A stretch of 64,000 bases of DNA from Solwaraspora sp. WMMD792 (GTDB taxonomy: Bacteria > Actinomycetota > Actinomycetes > Mycobacteriales > Micromonosporaceae), in the NCBI RefSeq assembly GCF_029626105.1, contig NZ_JARUBH010000009.1, forward strand, positions 3,224,001-3,288,000, written 5' to 3'. The translations under genes were made by a program, and so were the position numbers. Below, in pieces: positions 16,760-24,706 of this stretch; position 1 is the first letter of the stretch; the number at the start of each line of letters is the position of its first letter. The notes beneath the pieces are model-generated. The model saw only the letters and a program-made list of their open reading frames with translations. It was not told where the DNA came from and made no database searches.

Positions 16760-19066
16760 ATGCCGTACCGTCCGCCCCTGGTCCCCCATGAGACATTCGT
16801 GGCCGACCCGCCCGACCTGCCGGTCCGCGCGCCCGGCGAGGAGGGCTTGTCCGCGCTGGTCCGGGCCGAGTTGCTGGGCACCGATGCGGCCGGGATCACC
16901 TGCAAGGGCAGCACCGCCGACGGTGAGACGCTGACGGTCGCGGTCAGCGCCGCCGGGGAGGGGGTGATCCGGGTCCGGCTGAGCGCGACGCCCGACGCCC
17001 GCAGCCGGTCGGCCCGGGCGCTGCCGCTGGTCGATCCGCGCCCGTACCCGGCCACGGTCACGGTGGCCGGCGACACGGTACGCGTCGACGCCGGAACGGT
17101 CGTCGCCGAACTGCGGCTCGACCCGTGGCATCTGCGGTTCCTCGACCGGCAGGGTCGGGTGCTGCTCAACCAGAACCGGGGCGAGCGCGACATCAGCGGC
17201 CGACTGCGCACCCTGCCGTTCGGCCGGTCCCTGGTCGACGGCTCCGTCGCCGCGTACCACGAGAGCTTCGACGCGCCCGGCGACGAACGCTTCGTCGGGC
17301 TCGGCGAGAAGTTCACCCGGCTGGACAAGCGCGGCCAGCGGGCGCTGATGTGGAACTACGACGCCTTCGGCAGCGAGTCGGACCGGTCGCACAAGAACGT
17401 CCCGCTGTACCTGTCCGACCGTGGCTACGGGGTGCTGGTCGACAGCGGCATGCCGGTGGAGTTCGACATCTGCTCCTCCACGCACAGCTGCGTGCAGATC
17501 CTGGTGCCGGACGACCTGATCGACTACTACGTGATCGCCGGCCCCACCCCCGCCGAGATCCTGGACCGCTACGACCGGCTGACCGGCCGACCGGTGCTGC
17601 CGCCGAAGTGGGCGTTCGGCACCTGGATCTCGTCCGGCTTCTTTGTGGACAGCCAGGAGAAGGTCCTGGAGCGGGCCCGGCGGATCCGTGCCGACGGCAT
17701 CCCGTGCGACGTGCTGCACCTGGACTGCTACTGGCAGGCCGACGGCGCCTGGTCCGACCTGGCCTGGGACGCCACCAACTTCCCCGACCCGGCCGGCATG
17801 CTGGCCACCCTCGCCGAGCAGGGGTTCAAGGTGAGCCTCTGGATGAACCCCTACATCATGACCGGCAGCCCGGTCTTCGGGCAGGCCGACGCGGCCGGCT
17901 ACTTCCTGCGCCGCCCGGACGGCTCCACCTACATCGCCGACGTCTGGCACGGCTCCTACCCGGTCTGCGGGATCGTCGACTTCACCAACCCGGCGGCCAC
18001 CGAGTGGTTCACCGGTCTGCTGCGCGACCTGCTGCGGCAGGGCGCGATGGTGTTCAAGACCGACTTCGCCGAAGGGGTGCCGGCCGACGCGGTGGCACAC
18101 AACGGGATGACCGGCGTCGAGCTGCACAACGTCTACACGCTGCTGTTCAACGACGCGGTCGCGGCGGTCACCCGGGAGGTCGCCGGGCACGGCATGGTGT
18201 GGGCCCGGTCGTCGTTCCTCGGCGGGCAGCGGCATCCGGCCCAGTGGAGCGGCGACGTCAACGCCACGTACCCGGGGATGGCCAGCACACTGCGCGGCGG
18301 GCTGTCGCACGGCCTGTCCGGCGTACCGTTCTGGAGTCACGACGCCGGCGGCTTCCACGGCACCCCGACCCCCGACCTGTACGTGCGGTGGGCGCAGTTC
18401 GGGGCGTTCTCGCCGCTGGTGCGCTTCCACGGCACCACCAGCCGGCTGCCGTGGGACTTTCCCGACGACGCCGCGCGGGACGCGGTCGAGGCGATCCGGC
18501 TGCGCTACCGGTTGATGCCCTACCTCTACTCGGCGGCGGTCACGGCCGCCCGCACCGGTGCCCCGATGATGCGGGCGCTGCTGGTCGACTCGCCGGACGA
18601 CCCGGCCGCGTGGGGTGCCGAACTGGAGTACCGGCTCGGCACCGACCTGCTGGTCGCGCCGATGATCAATCCGGACGGGCGGCGGCACGTCTACCTGCCG
18701 GCCGGTGACTGGGTCGACCACTGGACCGGGCGGACCCACCCCGGCGGACGCCACCTGCCGGTCGAGACTCCGCTGGAGCGGATCCCGTTGTTCGTCCGGC
18801 ACGGCGCGCTGATCCCGACGACCGAACCAGGAGACACCGTCGGCGACGGCCCGTTCACCGACGTGACCCTGGTCAGTTGGGGTGGCGTCAGCGCCGAGAC
18901 GGTCGTCTGCGACGTCGACGGCGACACCACGGTCCGGGCGGTACGCGACGGCGACACGTTGCGGGTCGACGTCGACGGGCCGCTGCCGGTCCGCCGGGTC
19001 GAGGTCGTCGCGGTGACCGGCACCGAGCCACCCGCCACGGTGCTGCTCGACGGCGTACCGCTGTGA
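16760..19066 (+). CDS. GH31 glycoside hydrolase, alpha-xylosidase type
   Basis: 768 residues, cytoplasmic. The GH31 barrel has the nucleophile D435 in FKTDFAEG and the acid/base D499 in WSGDVNA; FGTWISSGFF and LHLDCYWQ are further family signs. The KTDF-x-E form is that of YicI-like alpha-xylosidases, whereas alpha-glucosidases usually have other residues around the nucleophile. Such enzymes take alpha-1,6-xylose from xyloglucan oligosaccharides. The start ATG at 16760 has GAGGAGA upstream. It diverges from GH42 and converges on the importer operon. Activity on xylose is inferred from the motif and context. Confidence 0.9.
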   Translation: MPYRPPLVPHETFVADPPDLPVRAPGEEGLSALVRAELLGTDAAGITCKGSTADGETLTVAVSAAGEGVIRVRLSATPDARSRSARALPLVDPRPYPATVTVAGDTVRVDAGTVVAELRLDPWHLRFLDRQGRVLLNQNRGERDISGRLRTLPFGRSLVDGSVAAYHESFDAPGDERFVGLGEKFTRLDKRGQRALMWNYDAFGSESDRSHKNVPLYLSDRGYGVLVDSGMPVEFDICSSTHSCVQILVPDDLIDYYVIAGPTPAEILDRYDRLTGRPVLPPKWAFGTWISSGFFVDSQEKVLERARRIRADGIPCDVLHLDCYWQADGAWSDLAWDATNFPDPAGMLATLAEQGFKVSLWMNPYIMTGSPVFGQADAAGYFLRRPDGSTYIADVWHGSYPVCGIVDFTNPAATEWFTGLLRDLLRQGAMVFKTDFAEGVPADAVAHNGMTGVELHNVYTLLFNDAVAAVTREVAGHGMVWARSSFLGGQRHPAQWSGDVNATYPGMASTLRGGLSHGLSGVPFWSHDAGGFHGTPTPDLYVRWAQFGAFSPLVRFHGTTSRLPWDFPDDAARDAVEAIRLRYRLMPYLYSAAVTAARTGAPMMRALLVDSPDDPAAWGAELEYRLGTDLLVAPMINPDGRRHVYLPAGDWVDHWTGRTHPGGRHLPVETPLERIPLFVRHGALIPTTEPGDTVGDGPFTDVTLVSWGGVSAETVVCDVDGDTTVRAVRDGDTLRVDVDGPLPVRRVEVVAVTGTEPPATVLLDGVPL

Positions 19067-19078
19067 ACAGCGCGGTGT

Positions 19079-19103
19079 CGGCCCGCCGCGACCGGGCGGG
19101 CCG
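19079..19103. terminator. All-GC hairpin between GH31 and the importer operon
   Basis: CGGCCCGCC at 19079-19087 pairs with 19095-19103 across a 7-base loop. It lies between the convergent ends of GH31 and the permease gene. Confidence 0.5.
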
Positions 19104-19134
19104 GCGCCGCCGCAGACCGGGCCGGCGCCGCCGC
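19098..19134. repeat. Short direct repeat, 16 bp with 21-bp period
   Basis: GGGCCGGCGCCGCCGC occurs at 19098-19113 and again at 19119-19134 in the 80-base gap between convergent genes. It is probably slippage in GC-rich sequence. Confidence 0.6.
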
Positions 19135-19146
19135 GCGACGGGCCGG

Positions 19147-20127
19147 TCAACCCTTGATCGCGCCGGTGATGACGCCCTTGGTGAAGTGCCGCTGCACGAA
19201 CGGGAAGATCACCACCGCCGGCAGTACGGTGATCACCACCACCGCCATCTTGACCGCCAGGGTCGGCGGGTACGCGGTGACCCCGGGTATGTTCACCGGC
19301 GCGCCAGTGACCGACGGCGACTGGCCGGCCAGGATGTAGCTCTGCAGCACCCGCTGGATCGGCCACTTGTCGTTGTCGTCAATGTAGAGCACCGCGTTGA
19401 AGTACGCGTTCCAGTAGCCGACGGCGTAGAACAGGCCGACGACGGCGATCACCGCCCGGGACAGCGGCAGCATGATCCGCCACAGGATCCGGAACTCCCC
19501 GGCGCCGTCGATGCGGGCCGCGTCGATCAGCTCGGCCGGCACGTTCATGAAGAACGCCCGGATCACCACCAGGTTGAACACACTGATCGCGGTGGGCAGG
19601 ATCAGCGCCCACAGACTGTTCTTCAGACCCAGCCCGGTCACCACCAGGTAGCTCGGCACCATGCCGGGATAGATCAGGAAGGTGAGCAGGAACAGGAACA
19701 GCAACGGACGGTGCGCGACCGAGTCCTTACGGGACAGCCCGTACGCCGCCAGCACCGTCAGCACCAGGCTGAACGTCGTGCCGACGACGGTGACCAGGGT
19801 GCTGACCCACACCGCCCGGCTGATCTGACCGCCGGAGAAGATGTTCACGTACGCCGACAGGTCGATCTCGCGGGGGATCACCACCATGCCGCCGGTGGCG
19901 TTGATGGTCTCCCGCGACGCGAGGCTGGTCACCAGGACCGACCACAGCGGGAAGATCACGGCCAGCACCATCGCGGCGAGGACGAGCCCTTTGACGCCCT
20001 GGCCGACCGGGCTCGGCGGCTCCTCCCAGACCGGCCGGCCGACGCCGGGGCGCCGCCGGCGGGGCGGCTGGTTCACCGGGTCGAGCCTGGGTCGCCGCCC
20101 GGCGGTCAGGGTACGTGCGATGCTCAC
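19147..20127 (-). CDS. Carbohydrate ABC transporter permease, LplC/YtcP-like
   Basis: 326 residues with six predicted membrane helices. The conserved cytoplasmic EAA-type loop reads VPAELIDAARIDGAGEFRILWRIMLP, and YFNAVLYIDD is typical of the LplC group of CUT1 importers. The start is the GTG at 20127, which overlaps the stop of the preceding permease (GTGA). The open frame continues upstream to 20238 inside that gene without support. No ATP-binding subunit is encoded here, so a shared MsiK-type ATPase encoded elsewhere is probably used, as is usual in actinomycetes. It is the last gene of the SBP-permease-permease operon. Confidence 0.92.
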   Translation of the reverse strand: MSIARTLTAGRRPRLDPVNQPPRRRRPGVGRPVWEEPPSPVGQGVKGLVLAAMVLAVIFPLWSVLVTSLASRETINATGGMVVIPREIDLSAYVNIFSGGQISRAVWVSTLVTVVGTTFSLVLTVLAAYGLSRKDSVAHRPLLFLFLLTFLIYPGMVPSYLVVTGLGLKNSLWALILPTAISVFNLVVIRAFFMNVPAELIDAARIDGAGEFRILWRIMLPLSRAVIAVVGLFYAVGYWNAYFNAVLYIDDNDKWPIQRVLQSYILAGQSPSVTGAPVNIPGVTAYPPTLAVKMAVVVITVLPAVVIFPFVQRHFTKGVITGAIKG

Positions 20128-21182
20128 CTGGAATACACTCCCTGCTCGCCGAGGCGGTGGGCGAACTTGTTCGCGGCGATGATCAGCACCAGCCCGATGA
20201 CGCCCTTGAACAGGCCGGCGGCGGCGCCCATCCCCCACTGCTGCGGGATGATCGCCTGGTAGTAGACGTAGGTGTCGAGCACTTCGGCGGCCTGCCGGCC
20301 GACCGCCTCACGCTGCAGGATGAACTGCTCGAAGCCGACGGTGAGCGCGTCACCGAGCCGCAGAATCAGCAGCAGGACGATCACCGGACGCAGCCCGGGC
20401 AGGGTGATGTGCCACAGCCGCCGCCAGCGCCCGGCACCGTCGGCCGCCGCCGCCTCGTAGAGGTTCTGGTCGATGGCGCTGAGCGCGGCCAGGAAGATGA
20501 TCGCCCCCCAGCCGACGTCCTTCCACACCGACTCTGCGGTGACCAGCACGATGAACGTGTCCGGGTTGCCCATCACGTTGAGCGGGTCGAGCCCGGCGTC
20601 GCGCATCCGCTGGGCGAGCAGGCCGGCCCCGCCGAGCATCTGCATGAAGAAGGTGACCACCAGCACCCAGCTGAAGAAGTGCGGCAGGTAGACGACGCTC
20701 TGGATGAACCCGCGCACCCGGGTCGACAGGATGCTGTGCAGCAGGATCGCCAACAGGATCGGCAGCGGGAAGAAGAAGACCAGCTGAAACGCGGTGATGG
20801 TCAGGGTGTTGACCACCGCGTCCCAGAACGCCGGGTCACGGAACAGGGTCTCGAAGTTGCCGAACCCGATCCACTCGCTGTAGACGAACGCCTCGAACGC
20901 GTTGTCACCGACCCAGGGGTTGTAGTCCTGGAAGGCGATCACGTTGCCCAGGGTGGGCAGGTAGTGGAAGACCAGCAGCAGCAGCGCGGCCGGCGCGGCC
21001 ATGAGCAGCAGCGGCCAGTCGCGGCGCAGCCGGGCCCGCAGCGGCACCGTCCGTCGGCGGGTGCGCCGACCATCCGGGGTACGGCGTGACCGGCGGTTGC
21101 CGTCCGGGGTGGGCTGGTCCGGCGACCGCCGGCTCCGGTCGTCGCCGGATCCGGCGGTCACGGACGTCTCGACCGAGGTCAT
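20124..21182 (-). CDS. Carbohydrate ABC transporter permease, LplB-like
   Basis: 352 residues. A charged N-terminal stretch of about 50 residues precedes six membrane helices. The inner-loop motif is NLYEAAAADGAGRWRRLWHITLPG and the FHYLPTLGNVIAFQDYNPW segment is typical of LplB/YtdP-linked permeases. It overlaps the binding-protein gene upstream (ATGA) and the second permease downstream (GTGA), showing tight translational coupling. With the LplA-like protein it forms the membrane part of an oligosaccharide importer. The substrate is not shown by the sequence; context suggests xyloglucan or pectin oligosaccharides. Confidence 0.92.
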   Translation of the reverse strand: MTSVETSVTAGSGDDRSRRSPDQPTPDGNRRSRRTPDGRRTRRRTVPLRARLRRDWPLLLMAAPAALLLLVFHYLPTLGNVIAFQDYNPWVGDNAFEAFVYSEWIGFGNFETLFRDPAFWDAVVNTLTITAFQLVFFFPLPILLAILLHSILSTRVRGFIQSVVYLPHFFSWVLVVTFFMQMLGGAGLLAQRMRDAGLDPLNVMGNPDTFIVLVTAESVWKDVGWGAIIFLAALSAIDQNLYEAAAADGAGRWRRLWHITLPGLRPVIVLLLILRLGDALTVGFEQFILQREAVGRQAAEVLDTYVYYQAIIPQQWGMGAAAGLFKGVIGLVLIIAANKFAHRLGEQGVYSR

Positions 21183-22861
21183 CGATCGTTGTCTTCGAGC
21201 GCCTTGCGGAAGAAGTCGCGGCCCTCGTCACCGCCGCCGCTGCGCCACTCCTGCGTGATCTGCTCGAGGTCGCTGGTCGGCCGCCGACCACGCAGCACGT
21301 CGAGGATCTTGTCCTCGGTCGGCTGCTGCACCCGCGACAGGTTGGCCGGCAGCTCGAACTTGATCCCGGCCCACGGGTTCGGCTCCAGGTACTTCACCGT
21401 CTCGTTGGAGTAGCTGAGCAGGGCCTCGACGAAGCCGGGGACGTCGGCGGTCTGCACGATGGTCGGGTAACGCCCGACGATGAAGGTGTACTGGTCGGCG
21501 ATCTCCTGCCGGCCCAGCTCGGTCAGCTCCGGGCTGCCGTCGGCGCTGACCGTGTGGTGCTGGTCGACGACGCCGTACTGGCGCAGGTGGTACTCCTCGG
21601 TGCCGAGCGGCGCGGCGCACCAGTTGAGCACCCGCAGGATCTCCTCGACGCGCTCCTTGCCCAGCCCCTTCTTGATGAACGTGTAGAAGATCGGCTTTTC
21701 CTCGCCCCAGGCGACCGGGGTGCTCTGCCCGTCGGCGGAGAAGACCGGCACCGGCCGCATGTCGAACGTCGGGGTGATCTGCCGCTGCTCCGAGTACATG
21801 CCGCGCCAGGCGCCGACGCCGTCCTCGTAGCAGACCATCTTGCCGCTGTTGAACAGCTGCTTGGCGTCGGCGGCGCCGCTGCTCTCCACGATGTCCGGGT
21901 GCACCAGCCCTTCGGCGAACAGTCTGGTGGTGAACTCCAGGGCCTCGCGGTACTCCTCGGTCTCGTACTTGAATTCCAGGCCGCCGCCGTCGGTGCGCCG
22001 CCAGCCGCCCTGCGAGCCGGGCACACCGTAGAACATCTGCACCATGTTGAAGATCGAGCCGAAGGCCCAGACGCCGTTGGCCGGATCGGTCATCGCCTTG
22101 CCGAACTCGTAGAGCTCCTCGATGTTCTTCGGGGCCTGCACGCCGGCGGCGTCGGTGAGGTCCTTGCGGTAGAACAGCGCGTACGGGAACGGGCCGTCGG
22201 TCGGCCACGGGACGGCGGCCAGCCGGCCGCCCCAGACGGCGTACTGCCAGGCCCCGGTCGGGAAGCTGGCCAGGTGCGGGTAGGCCAGCGCGGCGTCACC
22301 GGCGAGGTGGTCGGTCAGGTCCTCGAACAGCGCCGACACCGCGTCGGAGAACCGCGGGATCTTGTCGATCTCCCAGTTCGGGGCGCAGAGCAGGTCCGGC
22401 ACGTCGCGGGCACCGAGGATGGCGCTCAGCTTGTCGGCGTAGGTGTTGCCGTCCTGGACGCTGAAGTCGATCGGCACGCCGAGCCGCTCGTTGACCGCCT
22501 GCAGGTAGGCGTTGCGGTCGATGCCGGGCGGGGTCGGCCCCCACCAGGGAGTCATCGCGGTGAGCGGTTCACCGCTGCTGCCGGGCGTCTCGGTGACCGC
22601 CCTGACCAGGTCGGTCGGGTACGTCAGGTAGCCGTCGGCGATCGGGCGTACCCCGGCGATGTCCGGGGTGATCAGCTCGACCGGCTGGTATCTGGGCAGA
22701 ACCGCGCTGACCGCGTCGACGTCGGTCGCCGTGCCCTGGGTGCCGGCCGGCCGGCTGCAGCCGGAGAGAAAACCGCCACCGGCCATCGCGGTGGCACCCA
22801 GGCCGACCAGGCCCAGGAATCGACGTCGGTTGGTGGCCGCGCCCGCGAGGGATCGATCCAC
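21179..22861 (-). CDS. Extracellular sugar-binding lipoprotein, LplA-like
   Basis: 560 residues, the large size typical of the LplA group of solute-binding proteins. The N-terminus carries NRRRFLGLVGL, a twin-arginine signal, ending in the lipobox FLSGC. The body is a type II binding fold, with NAYLQAVNERLGVPIDFSVQ and the C-terminal VEALLSYSNETVKYLEPNPW. It captures oligosaccharides for the two downstream permeases. The GTG start at 22861 has GAAGGGAG upstream. Its promoter region holds a TTTGTT-N13-AACTAA motif, so control by the divergent ROK protein is likely. Confidence 0.92.
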   Translation of the reverse strand: MDRSLAGAATNRRRFLGLVGLGATAMAGGGFLSGCSRPAGTQGTATDVDAVSAVLPRYQPVELITPDIAGVRPIADGYLTYPTDLVRAVTETPGSSGEPLTAMTPWWGPTPPGIDRNAYLQAVNERLGVPIDFSVQDGNTYADKLSAILGARDVPDLLCAPNWEIDKIPRFSDAVSALFEDLTDHLAGDAALAYPHLASFPTGAWQYAVWGGRLAAVPWPTDGPFPYALFYRKDLTDAAGVQAPKNIEELYEFGKAMTDPANGVWAFGSIFNMVQMFYGVPGSQGGWRRTDGGGLEFKYETEEYREALEFTTRLFAEGLVHPDIVESSGAADAKQLFNSGKMVCYEDGVGAWRGMYSEQRQITPTFDMRPVPVFSADGQSTPVAWGEEKPIFYTFIKKGLGKERVEEILRVLNWCAAPLGTEEYHLRQYGVVDQHHTVSADGSPELTELGRQEIADQYTFIVGRYPTIVQTADVPGFVEALLSYSNETVKYLEPNPWAGIKFELPANLSRVQQPTEDKILDVLRGRRPTSDLEQITQEWRSGGGDEGRDFFRKALEDNDR

Positions 22862-22958
22862 GGCGCGCTCCCTTCATATCGGCGAGCCAGGCATCCCGGC
22901 GACGGTGGGACGAACCAGCTCGAAATGGGGGTGTGGGGGTACGGTTTGCACGCTAGAG

Positions 22959-22983
22959 TTAGTTCGTCTGCTGACTAAACAAA
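22959..22983. promoter_or_regulatory. Candidate ROK operator in importer/ROK intergenic region
   Basis: On the minus strand this reads TTTGTT-N13-AACTAA, exactly the same hexamers and spacing as the site between GH42 and GH31. A TTAGT...ACTAA inverted repeat is also visible inside it. It lies 98 bases upstream of the binding-protein gene and 142 bases upstream of the ROK gene. Confidence 0.65.
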
Positions 22984-23124
22984 GTAGCCGACGGTGACAG
23001 GTGCCACAAGGGAGGCCGACATGACGCGAACCGCCGGTGGCGGCCCACCCCGCGGTGACCGCCGCGACACGCCGGCCCGCCGGGCATCCGGCCCGAGCCA
23101 CCCGGCCGGGACCCGGGGCGTAAC

Positions 23125-24354
23125 GTGATCACCATGCGGAGCGGCCCGCAGCCAGCGGACCTGACCGACGTACGCGCCACCAACCTCGCGGTCGTGCTGC
23201 GCTACGTCCGGGCCAACGCGCCCTGCTCCCGGGCGGACATCGCCGGTGCCACCGGGCTCAACAAGGCCACCGTCTCCAGCCTGGTCGCCGATCTGATCGA
23301 CCGCCGCCTGGTCCGGGAGATCGGCCTCACCGAACACCGCATCGGACGCCCGGCCACCATGCTGGTCGTCGACGGTGACGCGTACGCCGCGATCGGCATC
23401 GAGATCAGCGCCGACCACCTGACCGCGGTCGCGCTCGACCTGGCCGGCGGTGAGCTGCTGTCCTGGCGACGCGCCTTCACCGGGCTGGCCGCCACCCCGG
23501 GCAAGGCGGCCAGCACGGTGGCCGCACTGGCCGGCCGGGCGGTGAACCGGGTGACCCGGCAGGGGCGGCAGGTGCTCGGGCTCACCGTCGGGGTACCCGG
23601 CCTGGTCGACCAGCAGGGCCGGGTCAGCCTCTCCCCCGAACTGGGCTGGCGCGACGTCGACCTGCACGCCGATCTGGTCCGGGCGCTGCGCGGGCCGGCG
23701 TACGAGGTGGTGGTGGACAACGACGCCCAGCTGGCCGCGCTCGCCGAGCACCGGCACGGGCCGTACGCCGGCACCGCGAACCTGGTGCACCTGACCGGCG
23801 GTGCCGGCATCGGCGCGGGGCTGGTGGTGGACGGGCGGCTGCTGCACGGCGCGCGGGGGTTCACCGGCGAGGTCGGTCATATTCAACTGGATCCGCAGGG
23901 TCCGCCGTGCCGCTGCGGGGCGAACGGCTGTCTGGAGGCGTTGGCCGCCGTACCCGCGCTGATCCGCCGGGTGCTGCCGGACGCCGAGGTCGACGGGCCG
24001 GTCACCGACTTCGCGCCGGAGATCGACCGGGTACGGGCGGCGGCGCGCGCCGGCGATCCGGCGGCTCTCGACGCGCTCGCCGAGGTCGGCCGGCACCTCG
24101 GCACCGGGGTGTCCATCCTGGCCAACCTGATCAACCCCGAGGTGGTGCTGCTCGGCGGTTACTACGTCCCGCTCGCCCAGTGGCTGCTGCCGGCGGCCCG
24201 GCAGCAGCTCGCTGACCGTACGGTGGCTCCGGCGGCCGGTGGCACCCAGCTGGCAGCCTCCGATCTGGCCGGCGGCGCGGCGGCGATCGGCGGCGCGGCC
24301 CGGGCGATCGCCGCGATCGACAACGGCCGGATGCCGGTACGCCCGGCCGGCTGA
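23125..24354 (+). CDS. ROK family transcriptional repressor
   Basis: 409 residues. A winged helix-turn-helix covers about residues 15-75 (SRADIAGATGLNKATVSSLVADLI). A ROK sugar-kinase-like domain follows with VDNDAQLAALAEH, LTGGAGIGAGLV, GEVGHIQ and the zinc motif CRCGANGCLE. The N-terminal helix-turn-helix marks it as a XylR/NagC-type regulator, not a sugar kinase. It diverges from the LplABC-like importer and likely binds the shared motif found there and in front of GH42/GH31, with release by an imported sugar. The GTG at 23125 or the ATG at 23134 may be the start. Confidence 0.93.
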   Translation: MITMRSGPQPADLTDVRATNLAVVLRYVRANAPCSRADIAGATGLNKATVSSLVADLIDRRLVREIGLTEHRIGRPATMLVVDGDAYAAIGIEISADHLTAVALDLAGGELLSWRRAFTGLAATPGKAASTVAALAGRAVNRVTRQGRQVLGLTVGVPGLVDQQGRVSLSPELGWRDVDLHADLVRALRGPAYEVVVDNDAQLAALAEHRHGPYAGTANLVHLTGGAGIGAGLVVDGRLLHGARGFTGEVGHIQLDPQGPPCRCGANGCLEALAAVPALIRRVLPDAEVDGPVTDFAPEIDRVRAAARAGDPAALDALAEVGRHLGTGVSILANLINPEVVLLGGYYVPLAQWLLPAARQQLADRTVAPAAGGTQLAASDLAGGAAAIGGAARAIAAIDNGRMPVRPAG

Positions 24355-24497
24355 CCGCACCGGCGGCCGCCGCCCGGCTGACCAGCGGCCCACTGCGGTG
24401 GCCCGGGGCGGCGGCCGGGGCCGGCGACGGCGGCTGACATCAATTTGTGGCGGGCAGCCCCTTGACCGTCCGTACTGATGGATGTCAACCTCAAAGG

Positions 24498-24546
24498 GCT
24501 CCACGGTTAACACGGCTGAAATCGTGTCGACAGTGGAGCGTTTTTG
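24498..24546 (+). terminator. Candidate intrinsic terminator after the ROK gene
   Basis: GCTCCAC (24498-24504) pairs with GTGGAGC (24533-24539), and a smaller CACG/CGTG hairpin lies in the loop. GTTTTT follows directly, rare in this genome. It lies in the 352-base gap between the ROK and GH3 genes. The rest of that gap holds the GH3 operator and no other visible gene. Confidence 0.55.
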
Positions 24547-24555
24547 GGACGGTCG

Positions 24556-24569
24556 TCGAAGCGCTTCGA
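24556..24569. promoter_or_regulatory. LacI-type operator upstream of the GH3-LacI operon
   Basis: TCGAAGCGCTTCGA is a perfect 14-bp palindrome with the CG centre and AAGCGCTT core usual for LacI-family sites. A second half-like AGCGCTT follows at once. It lies about 140 bases upstream of GH3. The LacI repressor encoded at the end of the same operon is the obvious binder, giving autoregulation. Confidence 0.7.
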
Positions 24570-24706
24570 GCCAGCGCTTCCCGGGCTGGCGGCCAACCTC
24601 CACCGCGTACCGACGCCTGCCCGTGATCCGGTGACCGCGGCGGTGCCCGCACCGCCGCGGCGACCCACACGGGTGCCCTTGCCGATCCCGGAAGGCGATC
24701 CACGTT

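Noticed and set aside
16121-19366. Open frame of 1081 codons on the minus strand opposite GH31
   Set aside because: It is the antisense shadow of the GH31 gene in GC-rich DNA. Its translation is Gly/Arg/Val/His-rich with no domain, while the plus strand has catalytic motifs.
21086-22978. Open frame of 630 codons opposite the LplA-like gene
   Set aside because: Antisense shadow of a clear lipoprotein gene with signal and lipobox.
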